52,399 bases of DNA from Chara braunii (lineage: Eukaryota > Streptophyta > Charophyceae > Charales > Characeae): NCBI GenBank assembly GCA_003427395.1, contig BFEA01000132.1, forward strand, positions 2,148,688-2,201,086. The letters are read 5' to 3'. Below are positions 11,428 to 22,086 of this stretch, piece by piece (position 1 is the first letter of the stretch; the number at the start of each line of letters is the position of its first letter). A model generated the notes under the pieces. The model had not been told where the DNA came from and ran no database searches. It worked only from the letters and a program-made list of their open reading frames with translations. A program made the translations under genes and the position numbers.

Positions 11428-12210
11428 ATGAGGGATCATTATTGGGTTGAATTGCGACACATTCCCATTGAGGTGCAGGCTGCCTTTGTTCATGATTTTG
11501 GTCAACATTTTAAAATCGCTGATTTCATTGATCCCCTCCCATCCTATGCGGCGAAAAGAGATGATTATTTAATGTTGGCAATTGATCTTCAAAAGGATCA
11601 GCCATTCTCTTTAGATGACATCATCCCGTATAAGATGGGTGGGAAGATCTTCCAGATTCACACGGCGCACAAATTTCGTCCTTGGTGTTTCAAATGCAAG
11701 GCATATGGTCACCTAAGTACGGAATTTGCGTGCCCCATGCATCCGCAGCATCCAATTTCACAAGAACCAAAGTTGAAACAAGATCCTCAGAGACCTCACC
11801 GTTGGATTCCTATGAGCCCAGGATACGACGGTTGGGTCTATAACGACGAACCGAACCACATGGGTATTCCCAGTGGATGGCATTGGGAGGGTAGGGGTGA
11901 TCCTCGCAAGACCGCCAGACCGCCAGCAGAGTGGGTCCCACCATCGGGGCAACGCAGTAAGATTCAACCTCACATGTCCCAATCGAAGATAAGCCAGATG
12001 AGCCAGAAGGGCCCTGTTGAAGAATCACAGAAACAGAATGAGAAAGCTGGTAAACAGGAGCAGAAACAGGGTCAGCAGGGACATCAAGGGGGAGGGGGTA
12101 GAGCGGTAGGACCGACACCCGAAGAATACCTACAGAGGAATCAACACAAAGATGGGATGGAATGGAAAGTAGTCAAGACAAGGAATAATCGTGGGAACAC
12201 AGGAGATTAG
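11428..12210 (+). pseudogene. LINE A ORF1, zinc-knuckle segment
   Basis: 260 codons open MRDHYWVELRHIPIEVQA, continue with a YLMLAIDLQKDQPFSLDDI segment, then a zinc-knuckle-like PWCFKCKAYGHLSTEFAC (CX2CX4HX6C, longer than the usual CX4HX4C). A Gln/Lys/Pro-rich tail ends near DGMEWKVVKTRNN. The minus-strand copy at 42775-42040 is clearly homologous. The likely role is RNA binding in the retrotransposition particle. Confidence 0.75.
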
Positions 12211-12357
12211 AATCAACAGCAGACACGACACGCCCACCTCCAACAGAACCCTCAGCATCCCCAACAACAACAACTTTCACAATACCAACAGCAAACGCAG
12301 CAAGCCCTGACAAGTTAGATACAGCAGCAGAAGACGACACAACAGCCTCTCTCACTC

Positions 12358-13419
12358 ATGCCAAATCTCGAACTCACGATGGTTCCACTAGTCCCACTAT
12401 TGACACGGCCCCCTGAGATGTCATCAGTCACAATCGTACCCACTGGAACAAAACAAGGGAATAATTTGCGGTTGCTACCTCCACCACAGGACCCATCTCA
12501 GACGCGGATAGATGCCAGTGGACCACTGAACCAGGATGAACAGACCATCCATGTGCAGGACATGGAAGTGGATCCATTACAAAATGCCTTCACAGCGGAT
12601 CACATGGAGGCAGAACAAGCACCTGTCTCAGCGATTCCGCTTGCAGATATGGGTGATGGAGGAAAATTCCAAGTTCCTGCTGCCAATCTGCAGCAGCGAA
12701 TTCACTATGTGGTTGAATGGGTAATAAGTAACCTAAAATTCAGTCATCCAGGGGTTAATGAAGACTTTTGGGTTTTAGCTAAAAATCACATTCTAAGTAT
12801 TCTAGTGCAGAGCGACAACCTGAAGATTACTTTACAGTATGGCCTCTCAGAGGCAAATGATTGGCAGACAGTGAGCAACAGGATGCTACACATTCTGTCT
12901 GAGCAAATGCAGTTTCCCTCGACCCTACCCAACCCCCCCACATCAGCGGTAAATAAGACACAGGGTCACACAAGGGGGAAAAGGAGACTCAAAGAACTGG
13001 CCAGAAGGAAACAACATGGTCCTCAGGCCTGTGTATCACAGACTCTGGCTACCCACACTGGGAATAATAAAAAAAAAAGAAAATTCTCAAGAAAGGGATT
13101 GCAGAATCTGGCGCTTACACCCCGGCACTCGAGGAAAGGAAAGATCAGAAAACGCATGATCCACAGGCCGGAAGATACCGACAAAAGGGAATTAAAGTCT
13201 GGTCGCTTAAAAAAAAAATCGAATTTAATAAATATCCCAAGTCTTTCACTGGTCATGCAGAGCGGAGGTCACACCACTACAGTCCCTCCGATAGAGAAGG
13301 CCAACATTGAAGAGACCAGTCATCAGTCTGAGACAGAGAACCAGGGAAATTTCTCCTCCCAGGACTCTTGTGATAATATGGACAGAGGAAATTTGGAATT
13401 GTCCTCAGAAATAAATTGA
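12358..13419 (+). pseudogene. LINE A ORF1, middle segment
   Basis: This frame contains EVDPLQNAF and a helical block (VVEWVISNLKFSHPGVNEDF) followed by a Lys/Arg-rich stretch. It aligns with the minus-strand ORF at 39484-38372 (MEIDQLQVIF and MVIWLIANLKFKF). The domain is unknown, and conservation between two divergent copies argues that it was functional. Stops separate it from its neighbours. Confidence 0.65.
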
Positions 13420-13619
13420 ATCAACGAACAGTCTTTGGATCTCATGATCCTAGAGGATCAGTCCGCAAAGACTTCTGAGCCAAGGAATCTCATAGTCTCG
13501 GAAAAAGGAATAACAACAGCAATCACTTCAAGAAAGGAATAACAACAGCAATCACTTCAAGCCTGACGGGTGAAACCAAGTTTCTAGTAATTTTAGAAAA
13601 ACCACACGGGAAAAGAAAA

Positions 13620-14378
13620 TTGTCACTGTTAGAGGGGGACAGTAGAGAGTCAGCAGCGATTCGAGAAGGAAGCACAGAGGCCAAGAAAGGAACTGAGAAA
13701 TCAGTTGAGCAGGGGAAAGAGAAAAAAGATCAAAACTCAGGAAATTTTCACATACATAATGAAATTGATCTTACCTATGGTACTGCAGATGACGTACCTG
13801 AGCAAAACGTGACTTCATCATTTCCTCCGACCTCCCCTTTTGACCTCACGAACCGAAGACAGAAGTTCAAATCCAGATTGAATTTGGAGGTTCAGCCGCT
13901 TTCTAAATTAGGTAGTGTAATTTTCCCGGTTCGCTGCAAGGAAGGAAGGTGGGAAGTGGGTCTCACAGAGATAGTAGACTCACAATATGGAGGATTGACT
14001 ATACATGGCATGGAGTTCCCAGGTCTTTCCCTCTCTTATCTAGCAGGGGGACTGGCCGGAGAATCACTTTTCAATGTAGAATCTAAAAAGTTTATAGAAG
14101 GAAACCTTCCCCCAGATGGTTGGGCCACTCTCAAGACAATCACGGAATCCCAGAAAATTGCATATAGGGATATCTTCCTAAGATATAGAGCAGGGGACCC
14201 TGTCAATCTCAAGTGGCTAGGAGACGACTCACTCAGGGATCTTAGAATTCAGAAGATTAAAGCCAGTCTGTTCTGGTCTGAAGACGATGTAGTTGCCCTT
14301 CTCTTAAACCTTCTCAAGAAGCACTTCCTGGAAAATGGGGGAGCTCTTGACAAAGGTACATGGGAACCTCTAATCTAA
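13620..14378 (+). pseudogene. LINE A ORF1, conserved C-terminal domain of unknown function
   Basis: 252 codons. The second half carries LGSVIFPVRCKEGRWEVGL and LRDLRIQKIKASLFWSEDDV, ending KHFLENGGALDKGTWEPL. The minus-strand LINE has MGTVILPVRFKEGECEAGL and IKDLQILKIKSNQFWSDDV in the same order (37937-37338). I do not recognise the fold. It lies directly upstream of the ORF2 endonuclease. Confidence 0.65.
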
Positions 14379-14475
14379 ATTACCATATTCAGGTACGAGC
14401 AGTGAAACAAATATTTATCCTATGTTTGAAGTAAATTTAATAGATACATATTTTAACAAGGATAAGAACTGAAAG

Positions 14476-17400
14476 TTGCTCAAGAGGGATGCAAATCTAG
14501 ATTTGAGATCTATCAATGTAAATGGCCTCGCATCGGCCAAACAGAGTAATAAACAAGCTATTCATGAAATGATGAAGGGGGTGGAGGGTAGATCATGGCC
14601 AGATGTCATATGTGTCCAGGAGACTCATTTGATGAACACCGATCATCATAATTATATACAAAAAGAGATCTGGCCTCACATGGTTTATAGAGCACACGCA
14701 CCGAAGGTTGGAAGTGCGGGGGTGGCCATATGGCTCCCCCCAGATACTAAAATAGAAGTGCTTAATTGGGAGGCTGACCAACAGGAAGGCAGATGGGTCT
14801 ATATTCTGGCCATGATAGGGTTGGAAGTGGTCAGTATTCTATGTGTATATGGTCCTAATGAAGTCCGTGAGAGGCAGAGTTTTTTTGAGGGAATACTTCC
14901 CCACCTGCCGACAGGTATACCCATCATTATAGCAGGTGACTTCAATGCAGCACCTGACCGCACCCTGGATAGATGGCACATTCCCTCCCCTTGCCCCCCT
15001 TACATTGTAGATGATGAGGCTAATCTTTGTCTGTCAGCTAATCTTTTTGACTCATTCAGGAGGTTAAACCCCCGAGCAGAAACATATACTTGTTTTAGAA
15101 AAAAACAAGCACGACAAACCACAAGGTCAAGAATTGACCTCATTTTGGTTTCAAACGAAATTTAAGGAGCATTGTAGTTAGCATCCATACTTCCTCATAG
15201 TCCTCTTCCTGGGTTAGACCACTCGATGTGTGTGGCGGTCTTTTCCTTTAAGAAAAAAACGGACCAAGGAAAAGGATACTACAACCTTAATACAAATCAT
15301 CTGAAGAAAGACAGTTTTAAGCAATTCCTCAAAGATGTGTGGGAATTCTGGAGAAATCAGAAACCCCTCATCCAAAATCATATACAGTGGTTCAACAACG
15401 GTCTAGCTTTCCTAGGCCGTAAATGCAATGAATATTCTAAGACCCTGGCTAAACAAAGACACATGGAGAAAGTAAATCTTCACAAAAAAATTTATGATCT
15501 CGAGGAAATTGAAACTGAGACAGTAGAACATGAGCAACTCGCCGTCTTGGCCAATGAACTTCAAGAAATAGAAAACCAACTCTTGAGGTACATGGAGTAT
15601 CGTTGGCAAGGAATTAGAATAAGGGGGGAAATAAAAAACATCAAATGGAAGGAAGTATGGACGCCAGGTTTTTTGCAATGGCCAAAGCCAAATCAGGAAG
15701 AACCACAATAGAAGCACTGACTAACTCCCTGAATTCGGATGAATCCTTAGCGACCTCAACAGCAGCTTGCACTAAGCTAGCTAGAGATTTCTTCAAGAAT
15801 CTATTCACACCTCAATATAGCGACATCCCCAAAAGTCAACACAAAGAAGAGATTGATGATTTCCTATTGCCAATGACTAAGAAAATCCCATAAAAACAAA
15901 GAGAAGAAATGGAGAAACCCATAACCAAAGATGAAATATGAAAAACGTTGATCTTAATGGAAGATGATGGGTTACCTAAAGAATTCTGGGAAAGTATGTG
16001 GGATACTCTTTCGCAAGACTTAATGGAGTTCTATGATTCAGTATGAAGTACAGGGGAGATGGGGGAGATAGTGAATGAAGGCGTCCTTACCCTCATTTAC
16101 AAAAAAGGAGAAAAATCAAATATAAAGAATTATCGACCCATAACCCTATTGACTGTGGTTTACAAGTTAGTGGCCAAAGTCTTAGCAGACCGTCTAACTA
16201 ATGTTATCTCTGATATTATTCATCCTGCACAAACAGGATTTATAACAGGAAGGAGCATTCAAGATAATATCCTCTTGGTTAATGAGTTGATTAAAATCTC
16301 TAGGCAATCTCAACATAATGCGACTTTTATTTTTATTGATTTTGAAAAAGCATATGACCATGTGGATTAGACATTTATGGATAAATGTCTTGAAAAAATG
16401 AACTTCGGTCCAGGCTTCAGAAGATGGGTGAAAATAATGCATCAGAAAACCACTACTAGGGTAATGATTAATGGAAATGTGGCTCCCCCTTTCTGCCTTA
16501 AGAGATCAGTGAGGCAAGGGGACCCTATTGCCCCCTTCCTTTTTGTGATAATCATGGAAGCCCTTGCTGCTAACCTACGAAAGAACAAGGACATCAAGAA
16601 AATCCAAGTAACTTGCATTCCAGAGGAGGCGATCCCTGTCTGTTTCCTCTTTGCTGATGACTTATCTATCATGGTTGAAGCATCTCATGAGAATCTGGAA
16701 GCCCTAAGGAGCTTGATGGATCGATTTTGTAGACTTTCTGATATGAGGATTAATTGGGGTAACAAAACCTTGGGTTGGTGGATCCATCATCAAGGAGTCA
16801 GACCCCCAGAAGTCCCAAAAATCTCATGGCTAGCTAAAAAGACACCTGTAAGAGTTTTGAGAATTAATCTGTCAGCAGAAGGAAAACCTGCAGCAAATAA
16901 TGAATGGATCTTATAGAATGCTTGTTCCAAATTAAATTCATGAAAAAATAAACATACATTCATTTTTGGAAGATCTCTTGCAATCAATAATGTAGTCCTA
17001 GCATCGATATGGTATAAGTCAGCCATTTGGGCATTAGACAAGGCAGCGATCAAAACCTTTCAACAACAATTAAGAGCCTTCCTGTGGAGGGGAAATCATG
17101 AGTCAAAAAATGTGATCAGTAGAGTGGCATGGTCATCAATCATACAACCCAAATCGAGTGGAGGACTTGGTATCATTGATCCCACCCTCCAAGCAACGTC
17201 CCTATCCATACAATGGATTAAAAGGCTGTTATTTAATCCTCAGACTCCATGGAATGAGCTGGCCTGGGAACAAATAAGGAGATTAGCCCCTCCTACAGTC
17301 GAGGAAATTGACCCACTGACATGGTTGGAAAACAGAGCCTGGACCCTACCCAGAGCTAGAGGTCCAATGGCAGAAGAGTCTCACCTTTCTAATAGGGAAG

Positions 17401-18992
17401 CTGCTAGAGCAGATCTCGCTAAAGATCCCTTCTGACCCTCTCTCATTAAAACATGGAGAAAGCTCCCACTTACTGACAAGGCGCCACCAGAGAGGTGGGA
17501 GGAGGTTTGTAGACAGCCGCTTTTTAACAACATTTGGATTAGGGATTCACAAGGATGCACTCTTCATTGTAAAGACTCACCCTGGAAAGGTTGGATAAGG
17601 AAAGGAGTGATCAGAGTAAGTGACATCTAGGACACACTTACTTATGACTGGATCTCTCACAAGAAACTCCAGAAGAAATTAAAATATTGTCACCATCCAG
17701 AGGCTGCTCTTGATAAGATATTAGAGTTAATCCCAATAAGTTGGACTATAACACTAAAAAAGGGCCCTAGAATCAAAATTAATGACTGGGTAGTTCTAAA
17801 AGAGGATCACCAAGTGATTGGCAATGTCTTCCATAAGGAAAGAAATGAGGATGTTTTAATCACTCTTTTTTATCTCAGAGTCAATAACGAGTTAATCCTG
17901 AGTCATCCAATTGGGGTCAGAAGGGCAACAACCGAACAACTTTTTAGAATCAGAGTCATACAAGACAAAAATTCTTGGTTTGCCTTCCGCCCAAGCACAC
18001 CCATTCAATTCCTCCCCTTAGATCCACAGGAATGAAAATGGGGGTCGCAGTGCAAAGATAAGAGGAACTACACAAGAACCCTACACACTCTCACAGTTAA
18101 ATCAACATACAGAATGTTAAGACTAAGATTTAACCTTAAGGACAGAGTCACACAAAGATGGATGGATCAACTCAACTTAGGAAGAGAGGAATTTCAAGGG
18201 ATTAAATGGTTTCAAAGGAAAAAGATCAAGCCTGCAAAAATAGCCTCTCTACAATGGCAGATTGAACATAGATGCCTTCCAACTAATGATTGGTTAATAG
18301 ACAGAACCTCTTTGGACACCAAAGGTTTAGCCAAGCCTTGGTGCAAATTTTGCGCATCGGCCTTTCCGAGCAGATGCATAGCTGAGACTATTGAACATAT
18401 CTTCCTACAATGCCCTGGCTCAATATGGTTATGGAGATGGTGGGACAAAATATGGACGCAATTGGAAGTGACTGATAAGTGGCCATGGGGTTGGAAACCT
18501 TTGTTGCTAGAGGAATGGATTGTCATATCTGATGACGAATTCACACAAAATTTGTTTATCATTAGTAGAAGAGCAATTCTCTTGGCTATTTGGAGAAGAA
18601 GATGCACACACGAATGGGAAAGAGTCAGACTTGATGGGCAGGAATTCACGGATAGCATCAATGAACAGATACAAACAGATATCAGAATTCAATGGGAATT
18701 GACCAAAGAAAAAATTCAGTACCTCTCAAAGAAAAAAGAAATTCTTGAAAACATTAAAAATTTTAATAAAGACTGGTTTGGGGGGGAACAGGGAGGAAAG
18801 ATGGGGAAGGTTGGGTGGGAGGGAGCCCAAGCAAATGATGAAGTTGCTCTCAACAGGAATTACAAAATACATTTCAATGATTGGTGCGCAGTGGACCCCA
18901 TGATTCCTCTACGTCCTGCTGCTGAATTCCCTGACCCTTTTCCCTCAAACCAGCAGTCAATGGTTCCCATCTCATGGTATGGCTCTGCATAG
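14476..18992 (+). pseudogene. LINE A ORF2: APE endonuclease, reverse transcriptase, zinc finger
   Basis: Endonuclease signatures in order: INVNGLAS, VCVQETHL, IIAGDFN, RSRIDLILVS and GLDHSM (14500-15240). RT signatures: NYRPITLLTVVYKLVAK, QTGFITGRSIQDNILL, FIDFEKAYDHVD (motif A), SVRQGDPIAPFLFVI (motif B) and FLFADDLSIM (motif C). The C-terminal region has WCKFC..ETIEHIFLQCP, a zinc-finger-in-RT motif, near 18340-18415. Coding moves from frame 1 to frame 3 near 15645-15700 and is cut by several stops (for example at 15163, 15893, 16370 and 16916). It makes the nick and copies the RNA in target-primed reverse transcription, but this copy is dead. Confidence 0.9.
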
Positions 18993-19143
18993 AGTCGAAT
19001 TGTCACTCACTCAGAGAACTGTAATGTTTTCCCCAACCAAAGAAGGGCTAGTTCAGATTGTATGACCTGGCGCCAAGCAACTTGGTGAAGAGACCCAATC
19101 TACAATGACATTTCATCAGTATTCAGCATCATCATTTAGAGGT

Positions 19144-19166
19144 GGGACGCTGAGCCCGGTTCTCAG
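19144..19166 (+). promoter_or_regulatory. LINE A 3'-UTR hairpin with compensatory change
   Basis: GCTGAG pairs with CTCAGC around CCCGGTT. Other copies have GCTGGG with CCCAGC, so both sides of one pair changed together. A second stem (ACAAGCC with GGCTTGT, about 19230-19255) stands just before the poly(A). Confidence 0.7.
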
Positions 19167-19253
19167 CAAGCTGGTTTCGGTTACTCCGAGTAGACTGTGA
19201 GGACCCCGGCCTCAATAATCCTTTTGGTAATACAAGCCTTGGGCACTGGGCTT

Positions 19254-19285
<32 letters not shown>

Positions 19286-19367
19286 GTCACACAAATCAAC
19301 TTGCAACAGTCCATTGTAGTAGTGCATGAACTTGGGAATAAGGTCCACAACTTTCACACGGAACTGC

Positions 19368-19993
19368 CTTTTAGTTATAATTGAAATATTTTGCTGGCGT
19401 GACTAAATTGAGTTTTTTTTTTCAGCGATTCGGGCCAGATTTTGCATGTATCACGGACGTAGGGCGTCCTCAGGATGTCGTCCCTCGATCTTACATGCTC
19501 TCAATTGAGTCTTCTAGATGTATCTAGTCACTTATACGACCAAATTAGCATATATGTTGACTTTAGGACCCACACAATCAATTGCATAGATTTGACATGA
19601 CCGATAACAGGCAATTGCGGGAGCTCTGCCGGAGTTCAAGAAGAACTTTGAGGCAGGGAACTATAAAGGTATGCGCAACCGACCCCATGTCTTACACTGG
19701 ATGATCCAAGTACGGGGCGATTGCAGGAGCTCTGCCGGGGTTCAGGAGGAACTCTGGAGGCAAGGAACCATGAGGTGCGCATGCCTTGTCCTTTTCCCGT
19801 ACACCCGTACAAACTACGACTTTCTATCAGATTGCATATAAGGTTGTGTTATATATGATTTCATTACTTTCTTCAGGATTAAGGTTATCATGGTCAGTTC
19901 ACTCATTGGAGGATGATCATATCACAACACCCTTCCAATGAATCCAAACTCCATTTCGCCACGCCAGCGAAATATTTCAATTTTAACTAAAAG
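19368..19993. mobile_element. 626-bp DNA element with about 50-bp terminal inverted repeats
   Basis: The left end begins CTTTTAGTTATAATTGAAAT and the right end, complemented, CTTTTAGTTAAAATTGAAAT. Similarity continues through GCTGGCGTG to about 50 bp. The flanks resemble each other (ACACGGAACTGC and ACACTTACTGC), possibly a decayed target duplication of 9-12 bp. Inside, a 75-bp segment starting GGGAGCTCTGCCGGAGTTCA is present twice (about 19610-19690 and 19716-19790). No transposase was seen. It is probably a MULE- or fold-back-type non-autonomous element. Confidence 0.72.
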
Positions 19994-20589
19994 ACACTTA
20001 CTGCTTCATAACCACATGATCCTTCATGTGAAGTTCTCTGAGTGTGATTTCAGAGTTCATACTAGTGAGGTATTGTTTAGTGGATTATCATAGCCATACT
20101 CAAGCGAGCACTAATTGTGAACTTGAAATGGATCAATCTGCAGCGATGACAGCCGATCCTCTTGAGCATAGCAGTGTAAGAGCACCATGCATTGCACTCG
20201 TACACATTTCAAGGTGCATCCATAGTTCGCATTTTGTGCTCCATTGCTTCCGTCAGTGCTCCATTACTTCTCTCAGATTGCACCTGAGTGACTGCACAAG
20301 GTGACATTCTTTTACCAGACCCTACCCCTAACGGTCTGAACGTCCAGTTAAACTATGACTAAGGCATCAGACAAAAGCACAATATCGGTTATGTAGACTC
20401 GTCCAACAGGTCATAAGGGTCTCACTAAAGGGGGTGGCTGCTCATAGCAGTGTGCTAGGATTTTTTGTGGGAAGGAGTGTCTTCGATGGCTACACAGTGA
20501 GTCGAAGGGGGGGGAAGCTAGATTTGAAGAAAGGAAGGTAGCAAGGGGATTCTCAACAGAAAGGGTTGTTTGTTAAGGTAATTAGGTTA
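19994..20589. other. Intronic sequence without recognisable features
   Basis: Both strands were read and no ORF of interest, tandem array or terminal repeat was found. It separates the inverted-repeat element from the following retroposon body. Confidence 0.5.
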
Positions 20590-21529
20590 GAAGGACGATG
20601 CTGGGGGGACACAGGCCGGTGCTGGAGCCTTTGCTCTGTAACCCAAGGGGAGCTTGAGGCCTGGGAAGTTATGCCGATGGTGGAAGGCATAACCAGATCA
20701 TCCGACATAGTTGGCGCCGGGGTTTTGACCCTGTAACCTGTCTAGGAGCTTGCCGCTAAGGGAATTGTCGAGTGAGGAAGGTACTTCCTGTCCGTCAGAG
20801 CTAGGTTGATCGGTACTAGGGAGGGTTGTGGTGCCCTGTCACCCTAGCAGAAGGGGGTATGAGATCAAGTGAGTTCTGGTACGAGGACTGAAAGCCTGCA
20901 CTGACGCCCCATCAGTAGGAAAGGGGAATCTAGGATAGTAGGCAGTTTTAGTCTTGCCCTCCCCCCGCCCTTATTTTTTTCTAAAGTTTTTCGAATGTCC
21001 CAAAAAGAGTTGGGGGCTTAGTGGTTCTAGGGATGTTTTTTGGGACTTTGGGATCCCTACTAACTCATCTTAGGTGGCTTCAAAGCTGTTTTACTCTGTG
21101 ATCTGCGGTTGTTCGATGCCAGAATGACGTGACCGGTGCTGGGGTGTTACCCTGTAATGTGCGATGCAGGAGCTTGAGGTCTGGTAGAGAGATCTGGGAA
21201 TGTCTTGGGGTGGGCTTCCCACGGGACAACCAAGGGTTGCTGTCGGGACGACGCTGGTCGGAGCTGGGGTGAGTCGCGCTGCCTAGTAACCCAGCAGAAA
21301 GTGGGGGTGTGAGACCTAGAAGGGATCGGCAGGGAGTACGCAAGTTTTGGAGAACGTTGGAAGGGTTTGTGTGGGATTTCGAGGTCTTTGGAATAATCAT
21401 AGGACCTCTGTGGCCTATTCTCATACTTCTGGAACGATGGTAAGAATTCTTAGGTAATTCAAAAAGAAGAAAATGTGAGTGGAAGCAGATGGTTGGTTAT
21501 CACGCGTTCTACCAGTGAGGGGGCTAGCT
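20590..21529 (+). mobile_element. CCCTGTAACC-repeat retroposon, 5' part
   Basis: Degenerate modules recur at about 20593, 20680, 20808, 21106 and 21245. Each has a CCGG.GCTGGGG-like start, then CCCTGTAACC and GGAGCTTGAGG or a related CAG..GGGG.TGAGA end. The complement of the whole arrangement occurs at 49010-50450, and a shorter plus copy at 41420-41720. TTGGCGCCGGGGTTTTGACC (about 20710) looks like a tRNA primer-binding site but no LTR was found. The element is interrupted by the Penelope-like element and resumes at 28275. Confidence 0.6.
21524..21529. repeat. Target-site duplication, left (CTAGCT)
   Basis: CTAGCT here and at 28275-28280 bracket the Penelope-like element. The uninterrupted relative at about 49105-49110 (minus sense) reads through CCAGCTAGCC once, so the empty site can be seen. 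Confidence 0.7.
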
Positions 21530-21659
21530 GAAAAGGCCCTAAGTGGTTTTGGCCTTGATCCGGTAAGGGTCACCTGCGGTTACCAGAATAAGAAGCGAAG
21601 AACAGGACAAAAATGGGCTGGTCCTGGAAATATCCACTCATCTGGTACTACTTTTTGGC

Positions 21660-21697
21660 CTGTCTCTTATACACATCTAGATGTGTATAAGAGACAG
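21660..21697. other. Nextera mate-pair junction adapter (artefact)
   Basis: Two 19-bp Tn5 mosaic ends lie head to head: CTGTCTCTTATACACATCT followed by its complement. This is the circularisation junction of Nextera mate-pair libraries, not biology. The following 60 bp repeat the preceding 60 bp. Confidence 0.97.
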
Positions 21698-21783
21698 GAA
21701 CAGGACAAAAATGGGCTGGTCCTGGAAATATCCACTCATCTGGTACTACTTTTTGGCCGATCGCGTGAACAGCCGCCGCTGGG

Positions 21784-21821
21784 CTGTCTCTTATACACAT
21801 CTAGATGTGTATAAGAGACAG
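21784..21821. other. Nextera mate-pair junction adapter (artefact)
   Basis: This is the same 38-bp palindrome. It replaces about 150 bp that the right pseudo-LTR has here, including the (ATTTT)n microsatellite. Confidence 0.97.
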
Positions 21822-21894
21822 CTCTAACACAGCCACCGTAACTTCGGACGCTGGGCTGCGCCAAGTTTTTCAGCGCGGACTAGCCGTTTTGAAC

Positions 21895-21932
21895 CTGTCT
21901 CTTATACACATCTAGATGTGTATAAGAGACAG
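21895..21932. other. Nextera mate-pair junction adapter (artefact)
   Basis: A third 38-bp palindrome. The right pseudo-LTR has about 20 bp (CAGTAGAGTTACTGAAGTAC) at this point. Confidence 0.97.
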
Positions 21933-22086
21933 GGCTAGAGATATATATTCCGGTACTGGGAGCGAGTACTCCTCTTAGCCTGAGCAGTGGACAGAAGGGT
22001 TGAGCGCCGATGGTTCTCATTGGCAGTTGTGCAGGGATTCTATGCTGCGAAAGTAAAGTCCGTGGATTCCTGTTTGTGTAATATCA

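Larger units (their letters stand above)
8756..19284 (+). mobile_element. LINE A: nearly full-length, decayed non-LTR retrotransposon
   Basis: The order is a 1.5-kb 5' UTR, ORF1 pieces (10247-14378), ORF2 with APE endonuclease, RT and CCHC-type zinc finger (14476-18992), a 3' UTR hairpin (19144-19166) and poly(A) to 19284. The sequence after the poly(A), GGTCACACAAATCA (19285-19298), nearly repeats at 8742-8755 (GGTCACACAGATCA, 13 of 14), which suggests a target-site duplication. The 5' UTR at about 8805-8880 is also seen at about 40025-40095. Many stops and one frameshift make it inactive. The RT motifs look L1/Tx1-like; clade placement is not secure. Confidence 0.85.
21530..22086 (+). repeat. 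Left pseudo-LTR of the Penelope-like element
   Basis: It begins GAAAAGGCCCTAAGTGG and ends TGTTTGTGTAATATCA, like the right copy. Relative to that copy it lacks the (ATTTT)n stretch; adapter sequences stand at the breaks. A 60-bp stretch with AACAGGACAAAAATGGGCTG is duplicated around the first adapter. I found no hammerhead core in it, in keeping with this clade. Confidence 0.82.

Noticed and set aside
20700-20740. LTR retrotransposon primer-binding site
   Set aside because: TTGGCGCC context is suggestive, but no LTR pair, gag-pol frame or polypurine tract was found nearby.
21479-21814. Plus-strand ORF of 111 codons containing SYTHLDVYKRQ
   Set aside because: The string is the translated Tn5 mosaic-end adapter; the ORF is a sequencing artefact.
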